Below are positions 35,222 through 44,941 of a stretch of DNA of 64,000 nucleotides, in pieces; the stretch's first letter is position 1; each line of letters opens with the position of its first letter. A program made the translations under genes and the position numbers. The notes below the pieces were generated by a model. It did no database searches, had not been told where the DNA came from, and saw only the letters and a program-made list of their open reading frames with translations. Origin of the DNA: Bartonella sp. HY328 (GTDB lineage Bacteria; Pseudomonadota; Alphaproteobacteria; Rhizobiales; Rhizobiaceae); NCBI RefSeq assembly GCF_025449335.1, contig NZ_CP104883.1, forward strand, positions 2,472,501 to 2,536,500, in the 5' to 3' direction.

Positions 35222-36634
35222 CACTCTTTATCCTCGTTATATTGGTCAACAATACTATCTTGTAAATTTCTGAGGTTTATTCTACGAATGACATTACCAT
35301 TACTATCGATAAAAGCCTTTATATCTTAATGGGTTATGGAAATACCGCCATCATAAACGTCACTTTTAAAATTATAACTACCGCTACCCTCTGGCCAATC
35401 TTTTACAACGGTAAAAATTTCTTCTGGCCTCTTAGTCCATAATATCTCGCCAGTATTTATATCAAGTGCTTGATACATGACCATTTCGCTATCAAGCGGT
35501 TTAGACCTAAAGCTGATATAAAGCCGCTCACTATCCCGCCCTAAAATAGCAAGACCGAACAGATTACGATCACTCACAAAACGATCAATACGTTTGATAT
35601 ATTTTTGAACTGCAAAAACGCTATAATTAAGCCTCGTCACCGTTTCTTTATTTGCTAAAACCTGTTCTAATTCAAGGCCAAACGCAAAATTGTCATAAGG
35701 GGTTCCAGGCTTATAGGCCAAATCAAGACAGGCAATATCCCTCTTCTTTCCATTTGGAAAGCTCTCAAACTCAATGAAATCAGAAGATTTATCAATAAAT
35801 ACACCCCTATCTATAGCATTCATTCTTTGGTCAAAGGTTAAAGCAAGATCATAGCTAAGATAGACATAATATTCTTCACCATCATTCGCCGTTACCCGCA
35901 TTTCCTCGTCATAATAATTCGAATGACCAATTTCGATTTTAGCGACACCAACTTGAAGTTGGGGCAATTTTTCAAATGTTTGCATTGACACAGGATTAAA
36001 CTTTAATTGCTCTTTATCCCATGTGTAAAGGCCCGTATTTCCGACAAGAACCCTAGCCCCCCCATTAAAATATTTTTCAAAATAAATTCTTTCAGCTCTA
36101 TAAGACAAAATGATATCTTGGCGTGACAGTCGCTCGCCTGTTATTACATCATCAACAAGAACAACCAAAACATCTGGAATTTGTTCGATGTTTTTTATGC
36201 CACTATACCTTGAATAGGACATAATCATTGTTGTTACATAAACATTCTTATGCTCAGCATTTCCAGTGAGCACGCGGTTTTCTGCATCTTTTAAAGCATA
36301 TTTTTCGGTTTTAATCTTGAAGGCTGGTGCTTGTGGGCGTGGCGGTGTAGGAGATATATTTTCCCCAACTGAAAAAATAATAAAAAACAAAATTGGCAGC
36401 ACGACCAGCGCAGCTAAAGTAAGAAGTATAAATCTTTTTGCCTGCCTAAAACCATGTTTGATATTTTCATCTAAACTATGAACATGTTGATGATGAACCG
36501 TTTTATTGGCATTTGGGTCTTGAATAAAAAAAATCAGCTCCACAGCTTTCGCATTTATAATAGCGCTCACGTAGGGTTTCAACCCTCGGGCTGCCGCATT
36601 GTGGGCATTTTATTGCTTTAATAGATGCAGACAT
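35221..36634 (-). pseudogene. Zinc-ribbon, single-pass membrane protein gene with a frameshift and an internal stop
   Basis: The longest open frame (35326-36582) is only the middle of this gene. Upstream, ATG 36634 opens a frame encoding a zinc ribbon with Cys10, Cys13, Cys28 and Cys31 (KCPQCGSPRVE ... KCESCGADFF). It runs into the middle frame at eight A at 36526-36533 (plus strand); seven would keep the frame. At the other end the reading frame continues past a TAA after DGGISITH through DIKAFIDSNGNVIRRINLRN to a TGA overlapping the SPFH start. One base fewer gives exactly 471 codons. The product would be a zinc ribbon, one membrane helix (about residues 67-90) and a 370-residue extracytoplasmic domain of unknown fold. 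Confidence 0.8.
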
Positions 36635-36856
36635 AAACTGGCCTTTTTAAATTTTACTATTTTAAGAATATTTCGCCATAGGTGCACCAATAAAACAAGT
36701 TTTTATTTTTGCCTCAACAATACTCAAAAATCTTTTACACAAGAAAATCACAAAAAAAACAAAAGAATTATTTTCGTAAGATGAAAAAATAGCATTTTTT
36801 ACAGGAAAACTGTCTTCCTCCATAAAAATGTTTTAATCTATACAACAAAGACAAAA

Positions 36857-36889
36857 GTCAAAGCACGCGATTTGATCATGTGCTTTGAC
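36857..36889 (-). terminator. Stem-loop after the hydrolase gene
   Basis: GTCAAAGCAC at 36857-36866 pairs perfectly with GTGCTTTGAC at 36880-36889, 33 bases beyond the stop of the minus-strand hydrolase gene. On that strand it is followed by TTTTGTCTTTG. Confidence 0.65.
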
Positions 36890-36921
36890 AAAATATATGG
36901 ATATCAACCTAATGCTTAAGA

Positions 36922-37818
36922 TTATTTTTGAGGCGAAGGAGTGGTTCGTGTTGACATTGCCGACACACTATCGCTATTGCCATTACCAAGCCAAGCGATA
37001 ATTTGCTTTTTATCAAGTTCCCCGATCATATGGTCAGCAGCGACCATATGGCTTTCAACCTTTGCACCATTATTTTTCAGCAAGGACGATAATACGGGTG
37101 CAAAAGGAGAGTAAAGCCGATCCTTTTGCCCTGATAGGGTTAAGATGCTTGTCTTATGAAGATTAGCACGTGGCATGGTGTCTAGCACTGGCATAGAGCG
37201 CATTAAGACTGCGCGGCGCACCAAATCAGGTTGCTGCAAAAGCACAACGGCAAGCAAATTTGCACCATTTGAATAGCCAATGAAGGTCGTTCGGCCAACA
37301 TCCAACTCATTTTCATCAGCAAGTTTGGTTAAGAAACTTACAAAGGCTTCAGCCTCGCGGCTTACATCTTTTTGGTCAAAACGCGTCGCTGTAATTTTGG
37401 TGTACCAACGTCTTTGGCCCTTTTGAACAACACGTCCGCGAATACCCACTAAGGTTGCTCGTGGCCAGATAGAACGGGCAAAAGGCATAAGGCTTTTTTC
37501 ATTACCACCAGAACCATGCATCAAAACAACCACATCGCCAGATGCATTCGTTGGCCGGTCAATCTGATAAATAAATTCACTATTACGGCTTATAGCTTGC
37601 ACGTCATTGTTATGTGGCTTAGCTTTAATAGCATTGGCTTCAACGGCTCCCGTGCGACTATCCGTGGCAACGGTGTTTAACCTATCGGTTTTATCTGTTG
37701 TTTGCACATTATCCAAACAAGATGCAGAAGCTTTTGAAAGACAATCATTGTCATTAGCCCAAACGGGGCTGCAAATCGTGGATAGAATGAAGAGTGTCAG
37801 GTAAAAACGTTTCATCAT
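36922..37818 (-). CDS. Exported alpha/beta hydrolase (phospholipase/carboxylesterase-like)
   Basis: A 298-residue protein with a Sec signal peptide (MMKRFYLTLFILSTICSPVWA, cleavage near residue 22). After a low-complexity linker of about 60 residues comes an alpha/beta-hydrolase fold: oxyanion region VVLMHGSGGNEKSLMPFA, GIRGRVVQKGQRRWY, nucleophile serine in FIGYSNGANLL and the late His in VAADHMIGE. The pattern is close to YpfH/phospholipase-carboxylesterase proteins, although those are cytoplasmic. The substrate is unknown. It is monocistronic with its own stem-loop. Confidence 0.78.
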   Translation of the reverse strand: MMKRFYLTLFILSTICSPVWANDNDCLSKASASCLDNVQTTDKTDRLNTVATDSRTGAVEANAIKAKPHNNDVQAISRNSEFIYQIDRPTNASGDVVVLMHGSGGNEKSLMPFARSIWPRATLVGIRGRVVQKGQRRWYTKITATRFDQKDVSREAEAFVSFLTKLADENELDVGRTTFIGYSNGANLLAVVLLQQPDLVRRAVLMRSMPVLDTMPRANLHKTSILTLSGQKDRLYSPFAPVLSSLLKNNGAKVESHMVAADHMIGELDKKQIIAWLGNGNSDSVSAMSTRTTPSPQK

Positions 37819-38190
37819 ATCTTTGCTATACCATATATTGGTTTAGGAAATATGAATTTGAACTGGTAAAAATAATTTTTCATATTTACAATAACATGCA
37901 CCTTATTCGCTCATATCTTTCCTAAGTGAATTTCTTAAACCAAATTTTTTAAAATATAAACAACGGCTTTTACACATGTTTCACGAAATATTTTGACTAT
38001 CGATCCAATCATATAATTACATATTCATATTTCAAATTGATTACTAAAATAACACAATTTACTGACGATTTATAATCTACATACAAAAACCTGTTAAATT
38101 ATGACAATTCCATAATCTTCCATCAACTTATAGCAAATTGACCATAAAAGCGCTTAATATTACCTATAATTCTAAATTACCGACAACCCA
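37819..38190. other. 372-base divergent intergenic region
   Basis: The AT-rich gap separates the divergent hydrolase and DUF4105 genes. I see no gene or confident regulatory element. Confidence 0.5.
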
Positions 38191-39147
38191 ATGAAGAGCG
38201 AAAAGCCTAGCATGCGAAAATTTTTAAAGATTTTGCTTCATCTCATCTGGACCTTAGTTTTACTGCTTGGCTTTTTGTGGTGTGGCCTTGGTTTTTTCTA
38301 TCAGCTTGATAGCATTGTTTTTTCAATCATTGGCTTGATTTGGCTAATCCTTACAGGTTTTGTACTTTATAGCGAATGGCAGTGGAAACCACGTGCTGCA
38401 CGAGCAATAGCAATTATCGCCTTTATCGGTTTTGGAATTTGGTGGTCAACGATTAAGCCAACCTTGGATGGAGATTGGGATCCAGCCTTACAATATGGTG
38501 TCACAGCAAATTTAACCGGCAGCACTGTCCATGTTTCTCATATTCGCAACTTTGATTGGCAAACACCTGAGCAAGGCATCCCCCGTTGGTTTGATGCAAG
38601 TTTTGATCTTACTCATTTAAAAAGCATGAATATTTATCTGTCTTACTGGATGGGGCCTTACATTGCCCATACATTGGTTGGATTTGAATTTGACAATGGA
38701 CAGGAGTTAATTTTTTCTTCGGAAATTCGCCGAAAAAAGGGACAAGAATTTTCGGCAATTGGCGGTTTTTTTAAGGAATTTGAACTGATCACCATTGCCG
38801 CAACTAAAGAAGATATTATTCGTTTACGCACCGATATCCGCAAAGAGCAAGTTTATCGCTACCCGCTTAAAACATCTTCTGCTCAAACACAGGCGCTGTT
38901 TTTAACCTATATTGAAAAAGCCAATGCATTATCTAAAACGCCGCGTTTTTATAATACCGCAACAGCCAATTGCACGACAGTCGTCTTTGATATGGCTCGT
39001 ATATTAGAGCCCTCAATTCCTAAAGATTGGCGGATCCTATTTTCAGGGCAATTGCCATCCTATCTTTATGATCACGGCTTTATTGATACGTCTAAGAGTT
39101 TGGAGCAAGTGGTAAAAGAAGCGCATTTGGCGCCAGAAAACCCATAA
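38191..39147 (+). CDS. DUF4105 membrane protein (tandem copy 1)
   Basis: A 318-residue protein with three N-terminal membrane segments followed by an extracytoplasmic DUF4105 domain (also called the Lnb N-terminal periplasmic domain). Landmarks are HIRNFDW, the block YLSYWMGPYIAHTLVGFEF, LIFSSEIR and RFYNTATANCTTVVFDMAR. The Cys in NCTT with the preceding Asn is the likely active-site region, since this family resembles papain-like fold peptidases; activity is not shown. ATG 38212 is an alternative start. A paralogue follows 188 bases downstream. Confidence 0.8.
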   Translation: MKSEKPSMRKFLKILLHLIWTLVLLLGFLWCGLGFFYQLDSIVFSIIGLIWLILTGFVLYSEWQWKPRAARAIAIIAFIGFGIWWSTIKPTLDGDWDPALQYGVTANLTGSTVHVSHIRNFDWQTPEQGIPRWFDASFDLTHLKSMNIYLSYWMGPYIAHTLVGFEFDNGQELIFSSEIRRKKGQEFSAIGGFFKEFELITIAATKEDIIRLRTDIRKEQVYRYPLKTSSAQTQALFLTYIEKANALSKTPRFYNTATANCTTVVFDMARILEPSIPKDWRILFSGQLPSYLYDHGFIDTSKSLEQVVKEAHLAPENP

Positions 39148-39335
39148 GCAACGCAAAACTCGCGATGAAATTTGGTGTTGTAATTTTCAAAACTACTAAA
39201 GCCAAAACTATAGTCTTGCCATAAAACAGCAGCAGATCACAAAATATATATTTATGACATTTTTTGAGAATAATTTTGCCATTATTATTGTGTTACCTAA
39301 CTGAACAAAGTTCAGGTCTATAGGGGAAATAGATA

Positions 39336-40307
39336 GTGAAACAAGCAACAAAGATTATATTTAAAATTATTTTATCTTTGCTATTCATACTTTTCTTTAT
39401 ATGGGTAGCACTTGCCTTTTATTATCAAGCGCCTTTTGGTAAAGACGTCGGCTATATTTTTCTCGTATTATGGCTGCTCTTTTCCCTTTGGATTTTAAAA
39501 ACGCAATGGGGCAAAAGGCCCTGGCGAGGACGCCTTGCTTTTTTACTAAGTTTTTTATGTGTTCTTGGTTGGTGGCATACCATAAAGCCTTCCAATGACC
39601 GGCTTTGGTATCCAACCCTTACCCACGGTGTGACCGCCGATTTTGATAGCCAAACTGTCCATATCCATAATATTCGTAATTTTGATTGGAGCGATCCTAC
39701 CCATACCTATACCTCATGGATTGATGGCGAATATGATATGGATAGCGTTGTTGGGGTGGATCTCTACCTATCCTATTGGATGGGGCCATATCTTGCCCAT
39801 TCCTTAGTTGGCTTTAATTTTGCTGATGGCAGACAAATTATATTCTCGTCAGAATTGCGCATTGAGCAAGATGAAGAATATTCCAATATCGCGGGATTTT
39901 TTAAAAAATATGAATTGATCATGTTGGCAGGCACAGCAGAGGATATTATTTATCAACGTGCCAATAGCCCATATGAAAGTGTTTTTCGCTATAGCCTTAA
40001 AGTCAGTAAGGAAGACGCAAAAAATCTTTTTATCATCTATTTAACCGCAGCCAATGATCTTGCCCATAATGCTCGCTTTTACAATACGTTTTCCAGCAAT
40101 TGTACAACCGTCATATTTGAACTGGCTAAAAAACACTTTCCTGACCTTCCAAGTGATTATCGCGTGATACTTTCTGGTCTTCTACCTTATTATCTATATG
40201 AGCATGGCTTTATTGACACTACATTACCCCTCCATGACACTATGGCTAATGCATATATAAGTACTGCCCAACCGGTGCCACCCGATCTTGTCGCTGCCAA
40301 ACAATGA
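39336..40307 (+). CDS. DUF4105 membrane protein (tandem copy 2)
   Basis: This 323-residue paralogue of the preceding gene has the same plan: three membrane segments, then HNIRNFDW, YLSYWMGPYLAHSLVGFNF, IIFSSELR and RFYNTFSSNCTTVIFELAK. It starts with GTG at 39336, about seven bases after AGGGGAAA. The two copies align along their whole length but differ at many positions, so the duplication is not recent. Function unknown; an exported cysteine-dependent hydrolase is possible. Confidence 0.8.
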   Translation: MKQATKIIFKIILSLLFILFFIWVALAFYYQAPFGKDVGYIFLVLWLLFSLWILKTQWGKRPWRGRLAFLLSFLCVLGWWHTIKPSNDRLWYPTLTHGVTADFDSQTVHIHNIRNFDWSDPTHTYTSWIDGEYDMDSVVGVDLYLSYWMGPYLAHSLVGFNFADGRQIIFSSELRIEQDEEYSNIAGFFKKYELIMLAGTAEDIIYQRANSPYESVFRYSLKVSKEDAKNLFIIYLTAANDLAHNARFYNTFSSNCTTVIFELAKKHFPDLPSDYRVILSGLLPYYLYEHGFIDTTLPLHDTMANAYISTAQPVPPDLVAAKQ

Positions 40308-40559
40308 TTGCCTATGCTAAGCAATGGCGAAAAAAAGCTTTTTTCTTTTAGGAACAAAACCAATATTCTATTGTTGGTAACCAAGCTATAAGCCTTTTTG
40401 GGCGACTTGTTGATTGACTTTGCGCCCTCTAATCCGTATAAGCGCGACAACTGTCTGGTTAAAAGCCGGGCAGTTTAATAATTGTTCCAAGTCAAACTGT
40501 ACCTTATAAAAAAGCAGTTTTAGAACCAAGAAGGACCGCACACCGCGGTATTAAAATAA

Positions 40560-40694
40560 ATGAAACGTACATACCAACCATCTAAACTTGTTCGCAAGCG
40601 CCGCCACGGCTTCCGTGCGCGTATGGCTACTGCTGGTGGCCGTAAGGTTATTGCTGCACGCCGTGCACGCGGTCGTAAGCGTCTTTCAGCTTAA
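40560..40694 (+). CDS. rpmH: 50S ribosomal protein L34
   Basis: This is a 44-residue, very basic protein beginning MKRTYQPSKLVRKRRHGF and ending RGRKRLSA, the L34 signature. It heads the conserved rpmH-rnpA-yidC-engB cluster. AAGGA lies upstream in the 250-base leader that should carry the promoter. Confidence 0.98.
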   Translation: MKRTYQPSKLVRKRRHGFRARMATAGGRKVIAARRARGRKRLSA

Positions 40695-40715
40695 TATTGG
40701 GTGTGATAGCCGGTC

Positions 40716-41117
40716 GTGCTTTCCCCTGATAAAAAAAAGCCACTCCGCCTTCGTAAGAGGGCAGAGTTTTTGGCTTTACGAAATGGTGAAAAGCGGCGTG
40801 GTCCGCTTTTTCTATTGGAAATGAAAGAGCAAAATGCGGACGCTCAAGATAAGAATCACGGCGCGGCTCGCATTGGTTTTACGGTTAGCAAAAAAAACGG
40901 CAATGCCGTAAAGCGAAACCGCATTAAAAGACGCCTAAGGGAAGCTGTACGCATCAGCATCGAGCAGGACTTGGCGCAAGCAACCGATTACGTTTTTGTT
41001 GCCCGACCTGATATTTTACACGTACCCTTTGAACAATTAGTCAATGAGCTTAAGCGCCGTATTAAGCGTAAGGCACAAAACATAAAGCCGCAACTGGATT
41101 CAGCTGATGGAATATAA
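40716..41117 (+). CDS. rnpA: Ribonuclease P protein component
   Basis: RnpA is the protein subunit of RNase P, which matures tRNA 5' ends. The 133-residue basic protein starts at a GTG (MLSPDKKKPLRLRKRAEFLA) and has the RNR motif in GFTVSKKNGNAVKRNRIKRR, then LREAVR and DYVFVARPDI. It starts 22 bases after rpmH and overlaps yidC by 11 bases. Confidence 0.96.
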   Translation: MLSPDKKKPLRLRKRAEFLALRNGEKRRGPLFLLEMKEQNADAQDKNHGAARIGFTVSKKNGNAVKRNRIKRRLREAVRISIEQDLAQATDYVFVARPDILHVPFEQLVNELKRRIKRKAQNIKPQLDSADGI

Positions 41118-43020
41118 TCGCAATTTTTTTATCGCTATCGCCCTCTCAATGGCTGTCATTATGGGTTGGAGCTATTTTTATAATGAACCACAAAATCAAG
41201 TGGAGCAAAATGTTACAAACCAAGCCCAAAAAATTGAACAGGAAATGGCGCGAAATCCAGTGGGAACCGTGCCTATTGACAATGATACGAATAGCGTAGC
41301 AGGAACAGCCGGTACTAACCAGCCGACCGGCAGCGTTGAAATGACCCCGCAAGCACGCGAAGCCATTGTTAGCGACAAAGAACGTATCGCAATTGATACA
41401 CCAAATCTTAAAGGTTCTATCAACCTTTACGGTGCAAAGCTTGATGACCTTTTGCTAAAAAAATACCAAATGACGGTTGATAAGAACTCGCCGCTTATTG
41501 CCTTGCTTAATCCCACTAGCTTTAAAGAAGGCTATATAGCTGAATTTGGGTTTTCATCAGATCCGGGTGTCACCTTAAAACTTGCCAACAACAACGCTTT
41601 GTGGAAAGTTGAAGGCGAAAACAATACACTCACACCACAAACGCCAGTAGCTCTAAGCTATGATAATGGCGAGGGACTTATATTCCATCGTACCATTTCA
41701 GTTGACGATGAATTCATGTTTACGTTTGATGACACGGTCACCAATAATAGCGACAAGCCTGTTTCGATCCATTCTTATGGGCGCGTTATGCGCGTTTCAC
41801 CTCCAAGTGAATCAAACGCCAATTATCTTCTCCATGAAGGATTGATTGGAATATTAGGCAATCTTAATCTCCAGACCAAAAGCTATACAGACTTGTCAAA
41901 AGCTGAGCCTCTTAAGCAAACCATCCCGTTTGAACAGCAAACAGGCGGTTGGATTGGTATTACTGATAAATATTGGGCCGTAGCAGTTGTTCCAGATCAA
42001 AAGACACCGTACATATCAAAATTCTCCTATATTGATAACAACGGTACACGCTATCAATCTGAATTTGAGCGTAACTTAACAACTATCGCACCTGGCACAA
42101 CGCAATCCTTCCAAAACCATGCCTTTGCTGGCGCCAAACAAGTTGCAATTCTTGATCGTTATGAATCACAATTGCATATTGACCGTTTTGGCTTGCTTAT
42201 TGATTGGGGCTTACTTGGTCTTATTGTAAAGCCTATGTTTACCCTTATTGATTGGCTTTATAAATTGGTTGGCAATTTTGGTATTGCTATTTTACTTGCG
42301 ACCGTTATCTTAAAAACCATTCTCTTCCCACTTGCCAATAAGTCTTATAAGTCTATGGCTCGTATGAAGGTTGTGCAACCAGCAATGGTTGAGATCCGCG
42401 AGAAATATGCTGAGGATAAAACCAAACAACAACAAGCGATTATGGAGCTTTACCGCAAGGAAAAGATTAATCCGCTTGCAGGTTGCTGGCCAATTCTTAT
42501 CCAAATTCCTATTTTCTTCGCACTCTATAAGGTTCTTTATATCACCATTGAAATGCGTCACGCACCATTCTTTGGCTGGATCCAAGATTTGGCTGCAAGA
42601 GATCCAACATCGCTCTTTAATTTGTTTGGTCTATTGCCTTATCATGTGCCTGATTTCATGCTTATTGGTGTTTGGCCAATTATTATGGGTATCACCATGT
42701 TCATTCAAATGCGCATGAACCCAACCCCACCAGATCCAACACAAGCGATGATCTTCACTTGGATGCCTTTAGTATTTACCTATATGTTGGCAGCATTCCC
42801 AGCTGGCTTGGTTATTTACTGGGCATGGAACAACACGCTTTCAGTGATCCAACAGGGTATTATTATGAAGCGTCAAGGCGTGAAAATTGAGCTCTTTGAT
42901 AATTTGAAAAGTGTGTTTAAAAAGAAGCCGGTAACGGCGAGCGCTACCAATCAAAATAAAAGTGGCAATCAAAACAAAAGTACCAATCAAAATAATAAAA
43001 CCAACAAGACAAAGAAGTAG
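41107..43020 (+). CDS. yidC: Membrane protein insertase YidC
   Basis: YidC inserts and folds inner-membrane proteins, alone or with SecYEG. The 637-residue protein has an N-terminal signal anchor (NFFIAIALSMAVIMGWSYFY), a linker, the large periplasmic P1 domain (about 85-365) and the five-helix insertase core with the conserved segment PLANKSYKSMARMK and the hairpin LYRKEKINPLAGCWPILIQI. The basic, Asn/Lys-rich tail (NQNKSGNQNKSTNQN) is a low-complexity ribosome-contact extension. Length and context are normal. Confidence 0.97.
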   Translation: MEYNRNFFIAIALSMAVIMGWSYFYNEPQNQVEQNVTNQAQKIEQEMARNPVGTVPIDNDTNSVAGTAGTNQPTGSVEMTPQAREAIVSDKERIAIDTPNLKGSINLYGAKLDDLLLKKYQMTVDKNSPLIALLNPTSFKEGYIAEFGFSSDPGVTLKLANNNALWKVEGENNTLTPQTPVALSYDNGEGLIFHRTISVDDEFMFTFDDTVTNNSDKPVSIHSYGRVMRVSPPSESNANYLLHEGLIGILGNLNLQTKSYTDLSKAEPLKQTIPFEQQTGGWIGITDKYWAVAVVPDQKTPYISKFSYIDNNGTRYQSEFERNLTTIAPGTTQSFQNHAFAGAKQVAILDRYESQLHIDRFGLLIDWGLLGLIVKPMFTLIDWLYKLVGNFGIAILLATVILKTILFPLANKSYKSMARMKVVQPAMVEIREKYAEDKTKQQQAIMELYRKEKINPLAGCWPILIQIPIFFALYKVLYITIEMRHAPFFGWIQDLAARDPTSLFNLFGLLPYHVPDFMLIGVWPIIMGITMFIQMRMNPTPPDPTQAMIFTWMPLVFTYMLAAFPAGLVIYWAWNNTLSVIQQGIIMKRQGVKIELFDNLKSVFKKKPVTASATNQNKSGNQNKSTNQNNKTNKTKK

Positions 43021-43031
43021 GGAAAATACCC

Positions 43032-43676
43032 GTGAACGATAAACCAAATAGAGCTCCACTTTTTGCTGGTAACTGGGTTTTCATTAGAAGTGTACCTTCC
43101 ATGAAATTCCTACCACCAGAAGGACCACCAGAGGTTGCCTTTGCTGGTCGCTCCAATGTTGGCAAATCGTCACTCATCAATGCCCTTGTTGGCCGTAAAG
43201 GCTTGGCGCGTACATCTAACACGCCAGGCCGCACTCAAGAACTTAACTATTTTGTTCCAGATGGCTATAGTGGTGTGGACGGTGATTTACCGCCAATGGC
43301 TTTGGTTGATATGCCTGGCTATGGCTTTGCAGAAGCACCAAAAGCGCAAGTAGAACAATGGACACGTTTGGTATTTGATTACTTGCGCGGCCGCACTACC
43401 CTGAAGCGTGTTTATGTCTTAATCGATTCACGCCATGGCATTAAAAAGAATGACGCAGATGTTTTGGACTTGTTGGACAAAGCAGCGGTTTCTTACCAAA
43501 TTGTTCTAACGAAAACAGACAAGATCAAAAAATCAGATTTTGATAAGCTCTTTACAGCGACACAGGCGGCAATTGCCAAGCGCCCAGCTGCCTTCCCCAT
43601 CCTACTTGCTACATCTTCAGAAAAAGGTGAAGGCATTGACGACGTACAGGCAGCCATTATGGAGGCCATTTCGTAA
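43032..43676 (+). CDS. engB: Ribosome biogenesis GTPase EngB (YihA/YsxC)
   Basis: EngB is a TrmE-Era-EngA-family GTPase needed for large-subunit assembly. G1 is GRSNVGKSSLIN, G3 DMPGYGFAEA, G4 TKTD and G5 ATSSEKG. The start is GTG at 43032, 11 bases after yidC. The 214-residue length is typical for alphaproteobacteria. Confidence 0.96.
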   Translation: MNDKPNRAPLFAGNWVFIRSVPSMKFLPPEGPPEVAFAGRSNVGKSSLINALVGRKGLARTSNTPGRTQELNYFVPDGYSGVDGDLPPMALVDMPGYGFAEAPKAQVEQWTRLVFDYLRGRTTLKRVYVLIDSRHGIKKNDADVLDLLDKAAVSYQIVLTKTDKIKKSDFDKLFTATQAAIAKRPAAFPILLATSSEKGEGIDDVQAAIMEAIS

Positions 43677-43687
43677 GGTTCTTATCA

Positions 43688-43993
43688 ATGATGAGTAATC
43701 AAGCTCCAATCATCATTATTACCTACTGCTCGCAATGTAATTGGATGTTGCGAGCCTCTTGGCTGGCTCAAGAAATTTTACAAACCTTCGGGACTGATAT
43801 TGGCGAAATTATTCTGCGGCCACGCACCGGTGGTATCTTTACTATTCACGTCAATGATAATCTTATTTGGGATCGTAAACGTGATAATGGCTTTCCCGAA
43901 GCTAAAATATTGAAGCAACTATTACGGGATGTTGTTTGGCCCGACCGCAAGCTCGGTCATATCGATGGCCACACCGCACCAAAAGCCGATTAA
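43688..43993 (+). CDS. SelT/SelW/SelH-family Rdx protein
   Basis: This 101-residue thioredoxin-like protein carries the redox motif CSQC (Cys14 and Cys17) in ITYCSQCNWMLRASWLAQE and the C-terminal segment GGIFTIHVNDNLIWDRKRD of the selenoprotein W family. It uses cysteine in place of selenocysteine. A redox role, perhaps towards glutathione or thioredoxin partners, is inferred; the bacterial function is not established. It is the last gene of the rpmH-engB run, 11 bases after engB. Confidence 0.85.
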   Translation: MMSNQAPIIIITYCSQCNWMLRASWLAQEILQTFGTDIGEIILRPRTGGIFTIHVNDNLIWDRKRDNGFPEAKILKQLLRDVVWPDRKLGHIDGHTAPKAD

Positions 43994-44008
43994 CATTTTA
44001 TCGGCTTT
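43982..44008 (+). terminator. Stem-loop overlapping the end of the SelW-like gene
   Basis: AAAGCCGAT at 43982-43990 pairs with ATCGGCTTT at 44000-44008; the stop codon lies in the loop. The T run beyond it is weak. Confidence 0.55.
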
Positions 44009-44509
44009 GCTGATGATTTTATGTGGTTCATAATTTTACGCAATATTCTATTGGTAAAATTTCCTAAAGCTTTAATTGCATAGTCAAAAATAAGCTTTTC
44101 AACTCGTAGTTTCAGCGCCTTACCAAAATTTTCTTCATATTTACAATAAGAACAATAAATTAAGATTACAATCGAGGCGAGATTAATAGTGTTTGTCATA
44201 CAAACTGCAAGACAGTATCACAAAACTGTCCAAATAGCTTTTAAGCCACACATTCCAGCGCCAAAACTATCTTATTTAAAAACTCTCTTCCAAGCGCGCA
44301 GCTTTCCTTAAACTTCTCAATTTACCTATAGACCAAAAAAACATTAAGCTTTTTAAACCGCAATAAAAAACCTATAAACCAATTAGGTTCATAGGTTTTT
44401 TCAATCAAAGAATTTTGCAACACAATAAATATACTAAGAACTGCTACAACAAATTTTTACTGGAGTTCATCAGTTTATTTACTAAGCCTAAAATTTGTGA
44501 GAGCTGAAT
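43994..44509. other. 516-base region between the SelW-like gene and irr
   Basis: The gap between convergent genes holds two stem-loops, at 43982-44008 and 44365-44401. A 69-codon minus-strand frame (43990-44199) has no ribosome site and no recognisable similarity, so it is not annotated. Confidence 0.5.
44365..44401. terminator. Bidirectional terminator downstream of irr
   Basis: AACCTATAAACC pairs with GGTTCATAGGTT (one mismatch), with A6 before and T6 after the stem, so it can act in both directions. It lies 109 bases after the irr stop. Confidence 0.8.
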
Positions 44510-44941
44510 TTACTGGCGCTGAATAGGACGCACACGTACAATCAAATCAACATTGACGACTTCCATACCCTCAGGTGGAGTTGGCAAATTGGTAATAACT
44601 GGTTGCCCCTGTGGCCCCTCAGGAATATCAATAACCCGTGCTTCATTTTCAAGATAAAAATGATGGTGGTCTGAAATATTTGTATCAAACCACGTCTTTG
44701 AGCCTTCAACAGCAATAATGCGTAAAAGACCAGCTTCAGTAAATTGATGCAAAGTATTATAAACGGTGGCAAGTGAAATTGGCACGGCAGCAGTTACTGC
44801 TTCTTCATGCAATTCTTCAGCGGCTATATGACGATGACCTTTAGCAAAAATCATTTTTGCAAGTGCTAGGCGTTGTTTGGTTGGCCGTAAGCCACTTGCC
44901 CGCAATCTGTCTTCAAGTCCATAAATAGGTTCAATATACAT
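44510..44941 (-). CDS. irr: Iron response regulator Irr (Fur family)
   Basis: Irr is the heme-responsive Fur-family regulator that controls iron uptake and heme synthesis in Hyphomicrobiales. The 143-residue protein has the winged helix RPTKQRLALAKMIFAKGHRH with SLATVYNTLHQFTEAGLL, and the three-histidine motif DHHHFY (His92-94) that marks Irr against true Fur. The N-terminal heme regulatory motif of Bradyrhizobium Irr is absent, as in most relatives. It is divergent from fabA, a gene order conserved in Brucella and rhizobia. Confidence 0.93.
   Translation of the reverse strand: MYIEPIYGLEDRLRASGLRPTKQRLALAKMIFAKGHRHIAAEELHEEAVTAAVPISLATVYNTLHQFTEAGLLRIIAVEGSKTWFDTNISDHHHFYLENEARVIDIPEGPQGQPVITNLPTPPEGMEVVNVDLIVRVRPIQRQ

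Noticed and set aside
37838..37943. Imperfect inverted repeat TTGGTTTAGGAAAT / ATTTCTTAAACCAA
   Set aside because: The arms are about 80 bases apart in AT-rich DNA, with no supporting context.
43990..44199. 69-codon minus-strand frame after the SelW-like gene
   Set aside because: No ribosome site, no recognisable motif, and it overlaps the stem-loop of the upstream operon.
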